DNA of 64,000 nt from Zychaea mexicana (lineage: Eukaryota > Mucoromycota > Mucoromycetes > Mucorales > Lichtheimiaceae), in NCBI RefSeq assembly GCF_025766255.1, contig NW_026516709.1:248001-312000 (forward strand), in the 5' to 3' direction. The notes beneath the pieces are model-generated. The model saw only the letters and a list, made by a program, of their open reading frames with translations, was not told the origin of the DNA and ran no database searches. This document shows, in pieces, positions 12,620 through 25,151 of the stretch. Each line of letters starts with the position of its first letter. The stretch's first letter is position 1. A program made the translations under genes and the position numbers.

Positions 12620-15033
12620 ATGATTACGCTTACAAATACTTTTTCCAGAGAATACCAGACATCACCATATCATGTCGTGTCCATTGCTATAGCTACAAAA
12701 TTAAGTCTCTACGGTATATATCTCTATAACACGTTGTCAACAGGAACAACATAACGAGGACGGAATAACTAGTCAAAAGGTGCTACAAGAAGTTCCTCTC
12801 GTACCTGGCGGTCTACCATATTTTGGTAATTAAGAAATTTTCTCCCTCTTGTTCCATTATTTACAAACATCAAATACGAAGAAGCTTAACCGCCAGCCTT
12901 TTATTTTCACTTCATGTCGAACAATAGGTCATATATTCCAGCTCCCAAGCGAAATTCCTGCTGTAAAATTTGATGAATGGCATAAAAAATACGGTCAGTA
13001 CTTTCAATAGCAGTAGTCGTAGTCGTGAACTCCTAAACTTTAGCTCGTATTTCTGGGTGCATCATCACTCACTACTATAGTATCCGGCTGTATGCGATAG
13101 GACCTTTGATTCGTATAAACATGGGTGTCAAGTCATGGATTATCATCGGTGATTGCGATATTGCGAACGACATCCTCAAAGTGAGAGGTGCGATTACTTC
13201 TGGTCGTCCTTTTCATCTTTTTGCAACTCAAATTTCGTCACTTGGGAAAAGGTAAGCAGTTTCAATTTCTCTATTATTGTATAAAGTGCATGAAGAAAGA
13301 GTGGATATAGTGATATAACTTTCTATGTAATTTTTCCTAGAGGGCTTGTGATGGCTGACGCGAATAAGCGATGGAAACGAAATCGTGCGATCGGTAAGTT
13401 GCGCTACAAAATACAAATTACAAGTTACGTTTACATTGCTATAGCCTAAGACTATTCCATTCGCGTTCTTTTTCCTCTTAATGACAGCACAAAGTCTCTT
13501 TGGACCCAAGGGAGTGTCGACTAAAGTTCGCAATTTTTAGCAAGAAGCAGAATGGATTACGGATATGCTGTTGTAGAACACAATCGAAAATGGGCACGTC
13601 AATTTACTCGAGTCCTTGCAAGTCAGCACATTAAATGTCGTCATGCAAACATTGTTTGCAAAAAGAGCAACGTCATTGAACGACCCCCTAGCAAGAACTA
13701 TTATTGATCTCACTCGGATGTCTATCAATCTCAGTGCACCTGATCAAGATTTGCCGACATTTTTGCCTGGAATATCAGCTTTACTTGGCCCGCGGTTTAA
13801 GAGTAACGAGAAGGAGATGCACGAGTTTGTTTACGACAAACGGGGCCCGGTATATTGGCGCCTAATCAGAGAAGCACTTGAGAGCGATGCAGATAGTTTT
13901 GTCAAGAGTTTATACGAAGTTAAGGACGAGAATGAACTGGAAGATGACGACATTTTACTATTTATTGGTGAGAGAGTGATACATGATGATGTTTATCATA
14001 TGTTAAAGACGCTAGTGAATAGCAGCTTCGTATAACATTGACTTTGTTTGTTCCAACTAGTCGATATAATCGAGGCTGGAATAGACACAACAGCAATGAC
14101 ACTATCGTGGGCTTTCGTCATATTATCGCATTATAAAGACCTCCAAAAGGAACTCCATGCCGAGATCGACAAATTTATTGCTGAGCATGGCCGACTGCCA
14201 GAGTACGAAGAAAGGGATAACTTCCCTTTATTGATCTCTTTGCAGAAAGAATGTATGCGTTATCGAACGGCGGTTCCATTAGGTATTCCACACGAAGTAA
14301 CGGAAGACTGTAAGTACAAAAATTGCAGGGTTATTGGCGAAAAAAAATTGATGCCTTTAAAAATTACTGACTGGGAAGAATATACAAAAAGTCGAATATC
14401 AAGGATACCTGATACACAAAGGTGCCGTGATTATAGCTAATGCTTATACTTTAAACTCGAGCGAAGCATTCTATGACAAGCCGAAAGAATTTGTTCCGAT
14501 ACGTTATATGAAGGATCAGCGAACATTAGCTGCTTCAGTAAACTCAAGTGCTTCACGGGACCAATTCATGTTTGGCTGGGAAAGGTATTATCATGATGAT
14601 AAGAAGCTCACACCAAAAATGAAACCTCTTTTTTTAATATGATACTCAAACTTTTTTTTTTCCTTAAACAAGGCGAACGTGTCCCGGAGTTCATATGGTA
14701 TATCACTTAGATAATAATTATAAGTATGACGATGGATGATAAAACTGACATTCTATACTGAACATGATATAGGCGGATGTAGAGATGTTTTACTTCTGGG
14801 TAAGAATCTTGGCAACTACAATTATTGAGCCATCACGGGACCACCAGGGACAGCCAAGATATCCTGATTTGGATGCTTATCTTGACGGCGGAATTGCATC
14901 TGGCCCCAATGATCCATATAACCAATTTTTGAAAGACCTAATCGACTTATTTAACGACAATTTCTTTTGCAAATATGTGCTTACAAAAACTATACGCATT
15001 TGCTTGATACTACATACAATAGCTGCATTGTGA
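12620..15033 (+). pseudogene. Cytochrome P450 pseudogene
   Basis: A near-complete P450 with intact splice sites but several lesions. The N-terminal ATG frame (12620-12754) encodes a membrane anchor and hits TAA at 12752, while the next stretch (QKVLQEVPLVPGGLPYFG) is in the +1 frame. Two in-frame TAG codons lie at 13538-13540 and 13574-13576. The I-helix (EAGIDTTAMT, after an intron near 13966-14060), the ExxR motif (KECMRYR), the PERF-like region (KEFVPIRYM) and the heme loop are still readable. The heme loop is FGWERRTCPG, assembled over an intron at about 14586-14670: the Cys is kept, but the conserved Gly of FxxGxR is Glu. One frameshift, two nonsense codons and one key substitution make a functional enzyme unlikely. 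The 3' end is approximate. An intact, different P450 is at 56521. Confidence 0.85.
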
Positions 15034-15711
15034 GGGATTTTATTAAAGAGCGAGTTTCGATGAGTAATTTCTGTTCATATACTATGCGCTTTAGACCATT
15101 ATATGGTTCAGTACAATGGTCCCTTCTACAAAAAAGACTTAGTAGTGCGTAAGGTTGTATCTTTTGAGCACGTATACCGGCAAACAACTGTTACGGTAAG
15201 GCTACACAAACCGGATTATCTCAGTACAAACTTGAACGTCCTTACTGTATCATACAATGTTGTTTAAAGCTCAATTACCAACCATTTACGTATTACAAAA
15301 AGGATGTGGATTGTATGTTCCCTGTGATGTTCATTCGAGTCGCTTCAAATATTGCAGCGGGTGTACATAGTAATCCTCAAAAATGGGTGTCCAACATGAT
15401 CAATAACACATATCCGCCATCAACGATTGCAGTTATTTCCTTCATTACCTCACATGTGCGGACATCTCGACATCTTGGTGTTTCACGGAATAACTAGGCT
15501 AAGGAAGAAGTTAACATCATATGGAGCACGTAACTCACACTAGCTACTATCCGAGGCATTGAACCGGACGCACACTATATTACTTATATAGGGGTAGAAA
15601 GTACTAAGTGTACAGTATATATTGTAGGGTGCTGTCAAGGAGATCAATAATTACTAAGAAAAGAACCTCCAGCTGGCTTCTCCACAGTTTTCTCATCTCT
15701 CACCAGAAATT
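15034..15711. other. Intergenic, nothing recognised
   Basis: AT-rich sequence following the P450 relic. Short open frames exist in several phases but none shows splice-consistent or family-like sequence. Confidence 0.35.
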
Positions 15712-15804
15712 ATGGTCATACCGTCGACAAGAGATAAATTGGGTATAGCTCATCAACAAGCGCGTAGAGGAAACCTTGCTCTGGAGCGCATCAATACGAA
15801 GAAG
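15712..15804 (+). CDS. Possible first exon of an unknown gene
   Basis: ATG 15712 opens 31 codons of basic, helix-like sequence (DKLGIAHQQARRGNLALERI) that run exactly into a strong donor GTATGT at 15805. The following 270 bases stay open in another phase up to a stop near 16037, ending LPLQQEYRFQ. The most economical acceptor is the CGCAG at 15973, but this choice is not secure. The gene is not recognised. The sharp change from protein-like sequence to a consensus donor is the only evidence. Confidence 0.28.
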
Positions 15805-18800
15805 GTATGTAAGGAGGAGCGCTGCTTTCGTGTTGTCAATGCTCATATCATACACTGGAAAAATTAAAGATATCTTTCCTGCCTTACCAAGCCTAAACCA
15901 AGCCCACCAACCTTTAAAAAGCGTGTCGATTGACACAAACTACACTGTTGTCGCTTTGCTGTCGTCGTCGCAGCCCTCAATCGACTTGGCATCCGAAAGT
16001 TACAAATTGCCGTTGCAACAAGAATACCGTTTTCAGTGATGGTTGACACCTTTTTACTGTAGCGCATTACTTATCATATGCCAACAATTTGCAAACCTCG
16101 TAAGTAGCTGTTTCCGGATATTCAATCGCTTATTATTTCTTTGTGATGGATAATGGAATGTATCTTGATGGTCGCTGTTATGCATATCACTGCCATCGGG
16201 GATCTCATATCTTGGCGGTTCGCAGTGTTGCCACTATTTCCTGTTGCTTGAAAGACATGTTTTTCCTTTGTACTGTTGCTCGTGGTTTTTGTGTGGCTTT
16301 CTACAATGTGATTGGGGGGAATGTTTGGTTTTTCTCCTGCTCATTGTTTCGCTTTCTGAATTGAAGGGTAAATAGCCATTATTGTGATGATTTCCTCTGT
16401 TAATATCATTTCAAACACTGTAGTACATGTCATTTGTTTGTTCATCGCTTTGTAAATCGTATCCTTCTTCGTTTCGCTCATCATCATCGATTACTATTAT
16501 CACCTTCTAGTATCACCCTTGTTCTTCTTAGCAGTGTGGTTTGAAATCATGACAGCAGCGAGACAACGCAGAGGGGCAAATCGTGAATGAGGTCAATATC
16601 TCTCTTTCCCAGGATGGGCTACGTTTTCTTCATAATTCTCATCTGTAATTGCCGTATCTAATTTTAAATACAAGAGATAGTTTTTCAAGACCGTGGGCAG
16701 TGTATTAAAAATCTTTTGCTACTGTTGCTCTTATTCTTTCCAAAATCTTGTAGCTCTTTTTTTTTACGATTGTCTGCCTACTTATGATACAAGGTATCCT
16801 TGCTTCGTATATGGACCCATAATATCGACGTAGTATGACACAGTTTACAGTCCACCTTCGCGCCTTACGCTTAAGAATATGATATTTTACTGTCAAACAA
16901 AGGTTTTAGTCTTTTTCAAAGCCTGTATTTTTATGATCATGCATGCGCGATGATTTTCCGGCATACTCATATATTATATCGCGCGATCGATCACACGTTA
17001 CCACTAGTGTGTTGAGGCAATGTAGTATCTTGCCCAAAAATAGCGCCCATCATTCCATTCAAAAAGGGACATTACGCGCGCGGAACAATTTCCTCCAGCA
17101 ATTTGTTTTTCTTTATAAAGTCGCTCACTAACATTTTTCTTTCGCTAGTTTATCAGTGTACATACACAGCACTGAACCTGTAAAACCATCACTATTCTTC
17201 TTCAACCTAACATATCATGGATGATTCAATTTAGGGGCTTCTTTTCATCTGAAAATACCGATTTGACGGGGTGTGCATGTTCAAATGAGGAAAGTGTGGT
17301 TAAGGCTTTGCTGTTTTTATACGCATCATAGAAAAAAATGAGCAAATATCGTTTTTTTTTTGTATTTACGCTCAATGTCTCTTGAAAGACATATGAAGTT
17401 ATCGTTCTTGTTTGTTCTAACGAGCGCATCTTTCCGTGTGGCGATGACAACAGGCTCCTGATGCAGCAGGTATATAGTAAAACCAACGGCAAGGCCCTTC
17501 TGACCAGAACAAGCAAATCTGGTACCGTCGAAGCATGATTATTTTTATTCAGCCCTTGCTTAATGAGCGACAGAGGAACTCAACCAGAAACTTAAGCATA
17601 CTCCACACCTACAACAGAGACTGCAGTTATTGATTGTTGCGTCGTTGATCAATTTTTGGTCGGTATTCCCTGGAACGTTGCTTTCTGACCTTTGTTGATT
17701 TGTCCACGCCGTTGTCATCGCTGGAGTATCTCTTTTGTCTTCCAAGCTCTTCTTGCTTTTGTGCATTATTGACCTTCAACGTTCGGATCTGGTTCTGGCA
17801 CTGAATCATTAATTATAGGAGGAGGTATGTACAACACCATGTCCAACTAAATTAGAGCTGCAATGGAAGCAAGCGCCTCCCTTATTCGACTAATGTGTGT
17901 GTGTGCGTCTGCATATATACAAAACAAGTCTTACTTCACATAGAATTGCTTGGCTGAAGAATTCATTTTACAAAGATAATACAGCAAAATGCGTCGTCGT
18001 CATGCAGATATCTGTGAGAACATCCGTTCTCGCTGCCCTCTATAGTAGGTTTCCTAATTGTACGTAATTTCATTATTGCTTCGCGCCATTGTGTTTAACG
18101 TTTTTTTAAAATAGTCGAAGAGAGAAATACTTTAACATTTATGGTGGTTTTGCGTTTCCGCTTTGATCAAGCAGACAAAAAGAGTCCACAAGTGTTTAGG
18201 ACATGATCGCTGCCAGCACGTACGGCTCGCGACTTTCAATCCCACCTCCAAGGCTTGTCGCTTTCTTAATGCTCACGACTCTTTTGATGCGCGAAAAAGA
18301 GTAAAATCTCTATGCAAAGCAATGAAGTTTGAGAGTATCGCAATTCGACATGAATCTGGCAAGTTTTCAAAAAGTTTCTGAGTGTTACGGATGTCTCATT
18401 AGGCACATTCGAGTGCCTTTTTGAAGTTGGTAAGAAACGGCCAGAATAATTGTGTCTCTGTTGATATCTGTATGCGCGTCCTGTTCTTTATGTTCTTTTT
18501 GTTAGCAGTGTAGTTCGATGGATTTGATTTTGGACGTCGTGTTTACTGAGTATTAAACTTTTTTAAAAAGTATTATAACGTTGTCTTTTTCAGAGTATTA
18601 CTCGTGGCCTCTTTTACTTGTCATCGTGGAAATTCCACCTCGTGTCTCATCTATGAACAACACGACACAGCGAATGCACGCTCTATCTTTGTTTGATTTG
18701 CTTTATGATTAAACGCATGAGCACGTAATAAATGTTTGGTGCGAAAGGCTTTTGCGGCTTCTTGAATAGAAGATCTTGTCAGCGTCCTCTTATCGTGGAA

Positions 18801-19952
18801 GAAGGAGAGTGTATGAGTGAACTTGTATTGTACTTTGCAATATATATACGGTTATTGCGGGTTTCTACTTTTGTATGTTCCATCCGAAAAATTGCCGTTT
18901 GTAGCCTTTCATATACTTAAACTGACCTTCCAAAACCCTGCAAACTCTCAAAAGGTCGAAACAGTAATTGGTATGATTTGGATGTCTGCCGTTGAGTTGA
19001 TCACTTTACAAAAGGGAAGGATTTCGATCGATGCTGCGGGAGCGAATAGTAAGAAGTGGAGAAAAGAAAAAGAGAAGGAAAGGTATATTTTGATGGATCG
19101 CACTAGCTTTTAGGCGTGTATTTATAGTAGGTGTAGCAGTGGTCAACAACTACTAGACCCGATCGAAGGTCTCAATGGCAAATTTTGAAAAAGAGGGCAA
19201 ATCAAGATTGAGTGGTCGGACCACTCATAATACTTCTTTTGTAATAAGGTTTTGCCCCCGACAGTGCATAACCGAACCGTCGTGTTTAATACTGTAAAAT
19301 ACACACAAATGCTTGTTTCTAGTTCTTTCAACATCGTACCGTAGTATATTACATGAAGGCAATTTGGTGTGCATATAAGCTGTACATCCCAATCACTTTT
19401 TCGTCCAACACATGTAGTTGATGTGATAGCAGACCGGGAAGAATCAAATCTCAGTCCACCAGGAATGTCAGGCTACTTGACTGAGCATGTAAGTGTGTGC
19501 CATGATCACCACAGGATACCATTTCCCTTGTCAACAAGGTGAATTAATCGATAGCTGTAACTGGTTCACTCTTGTATACTATCAAGAGATGCCTCTTTCT
19601 TTATGTAAGCAGATGCTTGAAAGTAGGGTCGACAGCTGCCTTGGATGACGATCGTTTCGGTACGATTAGACAATAAAGCCATCATATAGCTGTCAGGTTG
19701 GTGTAAAAGGCCTAGGCTGGCACCCCTTTTGACACTTTCTACGAGGACCAACTCCGTCCGCCAATGACTGGCATTGCTTATGAAGATTAAGTTTTTTTTC
19801 CGACTTTGAACGGACTAATCGGGGCATTGATTATATTTTTTTTTCTAAACCAGAGCCAAAGGAGAGAGAGAGGCGTGTATTTATAACAACTTATTCCCTG
19901 TGTTTTCCCGCCTCTCTCATTTTTTTGAAAAAACAGGGTCGATCTTTTTCCA

Positions 19953-19976
19953 CTGCTGCTGCTGCTGCTGCTGCTG
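19953..19976 (+). repeat. CTG trinucleotide run
   Basis: Eight CTG units in non-coding sequence. No reading frame around them looks genic. Confidence 0.8.
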
Positions 19977-20659
19977 ACGTTTTGTTCATGGGAATGTGTA
20001 ACAACACAACCCCAGAGTCTCGGATAGTCTTCAAAGTATCTATAACACGCTGGAAGACACGAAATCCCGCGGGGTGTTGTGAAAATCACACTGTCGAAAG
20101 TAGCATTCCTTGGGCTAGGAAAATCCGACACTGACCGAAATCAAAGGGGGGGGGGGGAAGGGGAATGGTTGCTATGCAACAAGTGCTACTACTACTATTA
20201 TGCACTGTAACATGCTGCTTATGCTGTAATAAATACACAGAATCATCATCGGGCAATTTCCCAAATTTGAAAATAAGGTACATTCATTCACCAAAACAAC
20301 GTGGGTCTTTGTGTGTGCACAACAACAGCAGTAGTAGTTGTGATTTTGGGGGGAGGGGAGGGGGATGTCCTAAGCGCCCCCCCCCCATCGGATTATTCTT
20401 TGACTTTAATAGGGTCGTCCCTCTAAGCTCCCATGATGTCGTGTATCGCAATGGCCCTTTCAAAGATAACAGATGCTGCGAGGGCCGATCTCTCTGTGTT
20501 TCTATTTTCTTGCCGCCCCCCTCTTTTTTTTTTTTTTTTTTTTCGTGTGCGGACAGTGGAACAACAAGCAAATCGTCGGGAAAACGTGCGAAAACGACGG
20601 GAAGAATGGCTAAAAAGCACCTGAATTCATGAGCCACTGCCCGGAGACACGGCCCACAC

Positions 20660-20679
20660 ACGCACGCACGCACGCACGC
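20660..20679 (+). repeat. ACGC tetranucleotide run
   Basis: About five units of ACGC, upstream of the NADH dehydrogenase start. Confidence 0.8.
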
Positions 20680-20736
20680 CTGCAAGTCACTCCGACAGAC
20701 TGAGCTGTGTGGGGAATGGAGTTGATAATATTACTC

Positions 20737-20813
20737 GTTTTTTTTTTCTTACCTCTCTCTCTCTCTCTCTCTTTTTTTCACTCCCCTCCTTTCTCTCTCT
20801 CTCTCTCTCTCTC
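20737..20813 (+). promoter_or_regulatory. Polypyrimidine CT/T block just upstream of NADH dehydrogenase ATG
   Basis: An almost uninterrupted pyrimidine tract (T run, CT repeat, T run, CT repeat) ends 14 bases before the start codon at 20828. CT blocks at this position are common near transcription starts of highly expressed fungal genes. The role here is inferred. Confidence 0.5.
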
Positions 20814-20827
20814 AAATACAAACAACC

Positions 20828-22986
20828 ATGCAAGCAGCAACAACACGCGTGGCTCGAGGTAGGTCTTTCTGACATTGATTGTGACTTTTGCACCATGCAA
20901 TTGGAGAGAGAAAGAAAGAGATCAAGAAAACTTATTGCCGCTTTCGGGGGTGGGTGGGGGTTATTGTTGTGATAAGGTTCGACATGTCGTTTGGGTGCTC
21001 GATCCGCGTTTCGAGCACGTCCTGTGATGCAACAGCAATTGCGTTTCAACACTACGGATTCACAAACAGCCGCTGCCACCAAGAAGCCTTTCTCCAAGTG
21101 GCGCGCGTTAAAGAATGTAGTCAAGTATGGTTTGGTTGCTAGTGTTGCCTACGGTACTTACAGTAAGTATTACTTTTAAAAGTAGTAATAGTAGTAGTAT
21201 CAGAAGGAGGAGATAAAGAGATTGCGATGATTCCCCCCTCCCCAATCACTAAAAAGAAATTTTTCTTTAGCCATGTACGACCAGCGTCATCCTCCAGAAC
21301 AACAAGGCGAAATCGATCCCAGCAAAAAGACGATTGTTGTGTTGGGCAGTGGTTGGGCATCCACATCGTTCTTGAAAGCCATCGATACGGAGCAGTACAA
21401 TGTCGTCGTTGTGTCTCCGCGGAACTACTTTTTGTTCACTCCTCTTTTGCCCAGTTGTACCGTGGGCACCATTGATGTCCGCTCCCTCGTCGAGCCTATT
21501 CGCTTCATCACTCGTCACAAGTCAAGACAAGTCCGCGTCGTGGAGGCTGAATGTACCGATGTGGATCCTGAGCGCAAGGTCATCACTATTACAGGTAAAA
21601 CGACTCGATAGTCGAAAGAGAAAGGGGATGGAAATAGTCCATGGGGCAAAAATAAGACAAAGGTCTGACACTCAATCCCTTTTTGTGCCATAGATAATTC
21701 CGATATTAAGGGTCAAGCTTCCACGAGCGAGCTTTCTTATGATTACTTGATTGTCGGCGTTGGCGCCATGAACCAGACTTTTGGTATCAAGGGTGTCGAG
21801 CAGTACGGTTGTTTCTTGAAGGAGGTCTGGGATGCACAAAAGATCCGTACCAAGGTAATGGATTGTATCGAGACTGCCGCCTTCCCTGGCCAGTCCTCTG
21901 AAGAAATCGAGCGTTTGTTGCACATGGTTGTCGTCGGTGGTGGTCCAACCGGTATCGAATATGCCGCCGAACTCCACGACTTTTTGGTGGATGATTTGAC
22001 CGCGTGGTACCCAGGTAATAGCGTGTAGCAAAGTGGTGTAGGGTGAGAGAAGGGCTACGAACGAGGAGGATACTTTATTAAACAAAATGCTGGGATTCGG
22101 GGGGGGGAATACGTAATATAGAATTGGCTGGTAAGGTCAAGATTACCTTGGTCGAGGCTCTGCCCAACGTTCTTCCTGCCTTCTCCAAGCAATTGATCGA
22201 CTACACCGAATCCACATTCAAGGAGCAAAACATCAACATCCACACCAAGACGATGGTCAAGGAAGTGTGTGAAAAGGAAATTGTTGTGCAGCGACCCGAC
22301 GGAACCAAGGACACGATCCCTTATGGATTGCTTGTGTGGGCTACTGGCAATACCACCCGACCCCTTGTCCGTAATCTGATGGCCAGATACCCCGAACACC
22401 AAAACATCCGTCGTGGTCTGGCGGTGGATGACTGGCTCTGCATGGAAGGTACCAAGGAAATCTTTGCCCTCGGCGATGCCAGTGCTACAAAGTATGCTCC
22501 CACCGCCCAGGTTGCTGCTCAACAGGGCAAGTACCTTGCTCGTGTGTTTGCACAGCTTGCGTCCCAAGAAACTCTGGAGGCTGAAGTGGCTGCTGCTACC
22601 AGTGAGGATGAAAAGGCCAAGAAGATGCGTAAGCTGCAAAAGGCAAAGGACATTAAGCCTTTCCATTACTCGCATCAAGGATCCTTGTGGTAACGTATCT
22701 CTTTCTGTTTGTTATTGTTGTTGTTGTTGGGAGGCGTATCAGTAGTAATAGATGAGTAAAAAATTCATCCACGATGTCATTTCTCTCTTTTAGTTACATT
22801 GGTTCCGATAAGGCCATTGCCGATCTTCCCTTCGGTCCTGGTAACGTCGCTTCCGGTGGTGTAGCAACCTACGCATTCTGGCGCTCTGCTTACATCTCCA
22901 ACCTCTTTTCCACCCGTAACCGTACGCTGGTCATCACTGACTGGTTGAAGAAGACCATCCTGGGTCGCGATATCTCTAGAGAATAG
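20828..22986 (+). CDS. NDE1: Mitochondrial type II NADH:ubiquinone oxidoreductase (alternative NADH dehydrogenase)
   Basis: Six exons (20828-20858, 20977-21162, 21271-21594, 21694-22014, 22122-22689, 22794-22986) give 540 residues. The enzyme passes electrons from NADH through FAD to ubiquinone without pumping protons. An Arg/Ala/Ser/Thr-rich N-terminus is a typical matrix-targeting leader, followed by one hydrophobic stretch (YGLVASVAYGTY) that could anchor the protein. The first dinucleotide fold is VVLGSGWAS (FAD) and the second is VVVGGGPTGIE (NADH). GDAS and the C-terminal SGGVATYAFWRSAYIS segment match the family. No EF-hand insertion is present. Whether it faces the intermembrane space (ND-external) or the matrix cannot be decided from sequence, so the symbol is tentative. 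Codon use is GC-richer than in the flanking relics, as expected for high expression. Confidence 0.95.
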
Positions 22987-23656
22987 ATTAGATTTTTGAT
23001 TTTTTGTTGTTGTTTATTATCATTATTGCTTTTTGACAGCCGCCCCCTCTCCCCTCCAAGACCATTCCATTCTACACTTACTTCATTTATTACTTTTTCT
23101 TCTTTTATGCATCATTCCTATCTTATACACAGCAACAGCTATAGATCTCTCTTTTTGAAATATGTACTTCTTTTTCTCATATGTCATTTCTATCGGGCCA
23201 TGTATATGCCTCGGACTATCCGCTTTTGTAAGCAGCCTTTACCATAAGAGGTCATGGCTGTTGCCTCTTAAGGTACACACACATGACGTTTCTATGAAAG
23301 ACATCGGGCATTGAGTATCTATTGATTCGATATTATCGGTGAATTGTATGACATATACCATGTCCAATTGTACAAAAAGTCAAAGCTATTTATTCTTAAT
23401 GCTTTGCTGTTGCTTCTCATGTACTGTATGTACATGAATCCACACTACGTCGTGGTAGTACATGTGATTCTGTGAACAGAACTGATAGTGGCAACACATA
23501 AAATCTGCCGGATTCGGGGAATTCAAATGCTTCCGAAAGGGCAATACATATAAAAGTAGTTGTTTGCTTCTTTTTTTTTAAATGTGTGCGCGTGAGATTT
23601 TTCTTCTTGTTTGTTTCTTTTCTTCTCTTCTCCATTTCTCCTCGTCTTCTCTTGTT
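22987..23656 (+). other. 3' region with hairpin, and promoter of PEBP gene
   Basis: Pyrimidine-rich 3' untranslated sequence followed by AT-rich spacer. A hairpin at 23245-23270 (TAAGAGG paired with CCTCTTA) sits about 260 bases past the stop codon. No exon was recognised. Confidence 0.4.
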
Positions 23657-24373
23657 ATGCCACTATTGACAACGGATATGAACATTGCTGGTGCCTTGAA
23701 AAAGGTGAACCTGATTCCCGAACGTAAGTCGCTTTGTTGATTCGTTTACATACATACATACATACATATATCGCGAACCGGTCCATGATTGATGATGATT
23801 CTATATTCTACTACCGCTACTGCTACTGTTAGTGGTTGACGCCAGCTTCACTGCATCATCGTTGTTGCAGATCACGTATCCTGGCGACAAGGAAGTGTTG
23901 CTGGGCAACACATTGACACCGAGCGATGCTGCCGAGCAACCGACAGTGACCTTTGTTCCGCCCGAAGAATCGGCTGCATACACCATCGTCATGACCGACC
24001 CCGATGCCCCTTCAGCAACGGATCATAAGTTTGGGCCATGGCGCCACTGGATAGCCGTAAATGTGCCAGGTATTGTGATTCTGAACAAAAGATTAAATAG
24101 GTTGCATATTGAAAGAATGACGTTATATTAGGCAACGATCCATCAAACGTGGCGCAGCATCATACGCCCTACATTGGCCCTGGTCCTGGCCCCGGTACCG
24201 GCGTCCACCGTTATCTGTTCTTACTCTACAAGCAAGCGCAACCTAACTCCACCTTTGCACCTATGGCGCATGAAGAGAAGCCCGATCGCCGTAACTTTGA
24301 TCTCAAACACTTTGTCACAGAGAACCAGTTAGAGCTAGTTGCTGCCAACTTTTTCCTCTGTTCTGCACCTTGA
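23657..24373 (+). CDS. Phosphatidylethanolamine-binding protein (PEBP/TFS1 family)
   Basis: Exons 23657-23723, 23833-24069 and 24132-24373 give 181 residues, the usual PEBP size. The two family signatures are present: the ligand-pocket loop with DPDAPS, and the GVHRYLFLLYKQ strand. GPWRHW lies between them. Yeast members (TFS1) inhibit carboxypeptidase Y and Ras-GAP; others bind phospholipids or act as signalling scaffolds. The cellular role here is not predictable. No signal peptide is apparent, so the protein is probably cytosolic. Both introns are GT-AG and preserve frame. Confidence 0.93.
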
Positions 24374-24615
24374 TAGCTTTTTTTTTCAGTTGGTATCCTT
24401 TAATATAAAAAAAAAGAAAAAACTGCTATACATTGCATTCACGAGATAGTGGTGAATATACAAGTACTGAAAGGGTGTGGGTTAGGCTTTAAGAAAGAGG
24501 AGAGATATTGTGTGTGTTGTAAGAAAAAAAAAAGTAAGAAAGGAGGGAGTAAAAAAATCGATAAAGCAATCATAGTGTGCTTTTCCCTGGGTATCCTTTT
24601 CAAATTTTATCTCTT

Positions 24616-25151
24616 TTAAAAGCCATGGACCTTAATCTCTGACTTTTTAACAATCTCCTCCTTGACGAGGAACTCGGCAATCTTCAAGCGCTGATCGCCT
24701 GAGAGTTGGAGCACTTCACCAAGTTCATCGTCATCAACGATGGTGCCGTTGCAGGCAAAAACTTTCTTGAACGTTTTCAGGATTTTCTTGTTGTCATATT
24801 GCTTGGGAAGACCTTGAAGTGTTGTGAGCGTCTTTCGACCGTTTCGTTGCTGAATGCGCAAGTCTAATTAACAATCCCCATCCGAAGAAAAGAAAAAAGA
24901 GTTGGTTGTTTGTTTTTTTTTCAGTCAAGAGATAATGTCACTGAGACCTCTTTTCAATTCGAAAGAAAAGGCAACATCCACCACCACTATTACAATACTT
25001 ACGGATATGGTTGGCTTGTTTGGGACTCTTTTCCTCTTCTACTTCGGCAAAAGGATCTGTTGAAAAATAAAGTCAAGTCAGGACTTGTACGTAATATCTA
25101 TTCCAAAGTTGACTTACCAAAAGGTGCGTTCAGCTCTTCAACACTTGTCAT
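24616..25151 (-). CDS. SUI1: Translation initiation factor eIF1 (SUI1)
   Basis: Three exons (25118-25151, 25003-25056, 24616-24863) give 111 residues, the expected length. After an acidic N-terminal tail (NAPFDPFAEVEEE) comes the SUI1 core IHLRIQQRNGRKTLTT, LQGLP, VFACNG and the C-terminal LQLSGDQR and KIAEFL motifs. eIF1 sits near the ribosomal P site and enforces AUG selection. The exon 2/3 junction restores IHLR exactly, confirming the acceptor. It is divergent from the small acidic protein gene starting 364 bases away. Confidence 0.96.

Larger units (their letters stand above)
16040..20827. other. Long gene-poor interval upstream of NADH dehydrogenase
   Basis: Nearly 5 kb without a gene I can support. 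Weak candidates are a reverse-strand polar stretch near 17627-17820 (PPPIIND, VPEPDPN, and a Lys/Arg/Gln-rich frame) and assorted short frames with no shared splice logic. The last kilobase is dominated by simple sequence (CTG, G, T, ACGC and CT runs) and is probably promoter and leader of the NADH dehydrogenase gene. Confidence 0.35.

Noticed and set aside
17226..17516. Reverse-strand 96-codon frame beginning with a hydrophobic stretch
   Set aside because: Sequence after the first 25 residues is AT-driven and irregular; no second exon or conserved motif.
18401..18425. AGGCAC/GTGCCT stem followed by Ts, resembling a bacterial-type terminator
   Set aside because: The genome is eukaryotic and no gene ends here; the short stem is expected by chance.
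20284..20685. Overlapping open frames on both strands with Lys/Glu- or Phe/Ser-rich runs
   Set aside because: They arise from long homopolymer and dinucleotide runs upstream of the NADH dehydrogenase gene; no splice or family evidence.
22055..22678. A 207-codon reverse-strand open frame
   Set aside because: Antisense shadow of NADH dehydrogenase exon 5.
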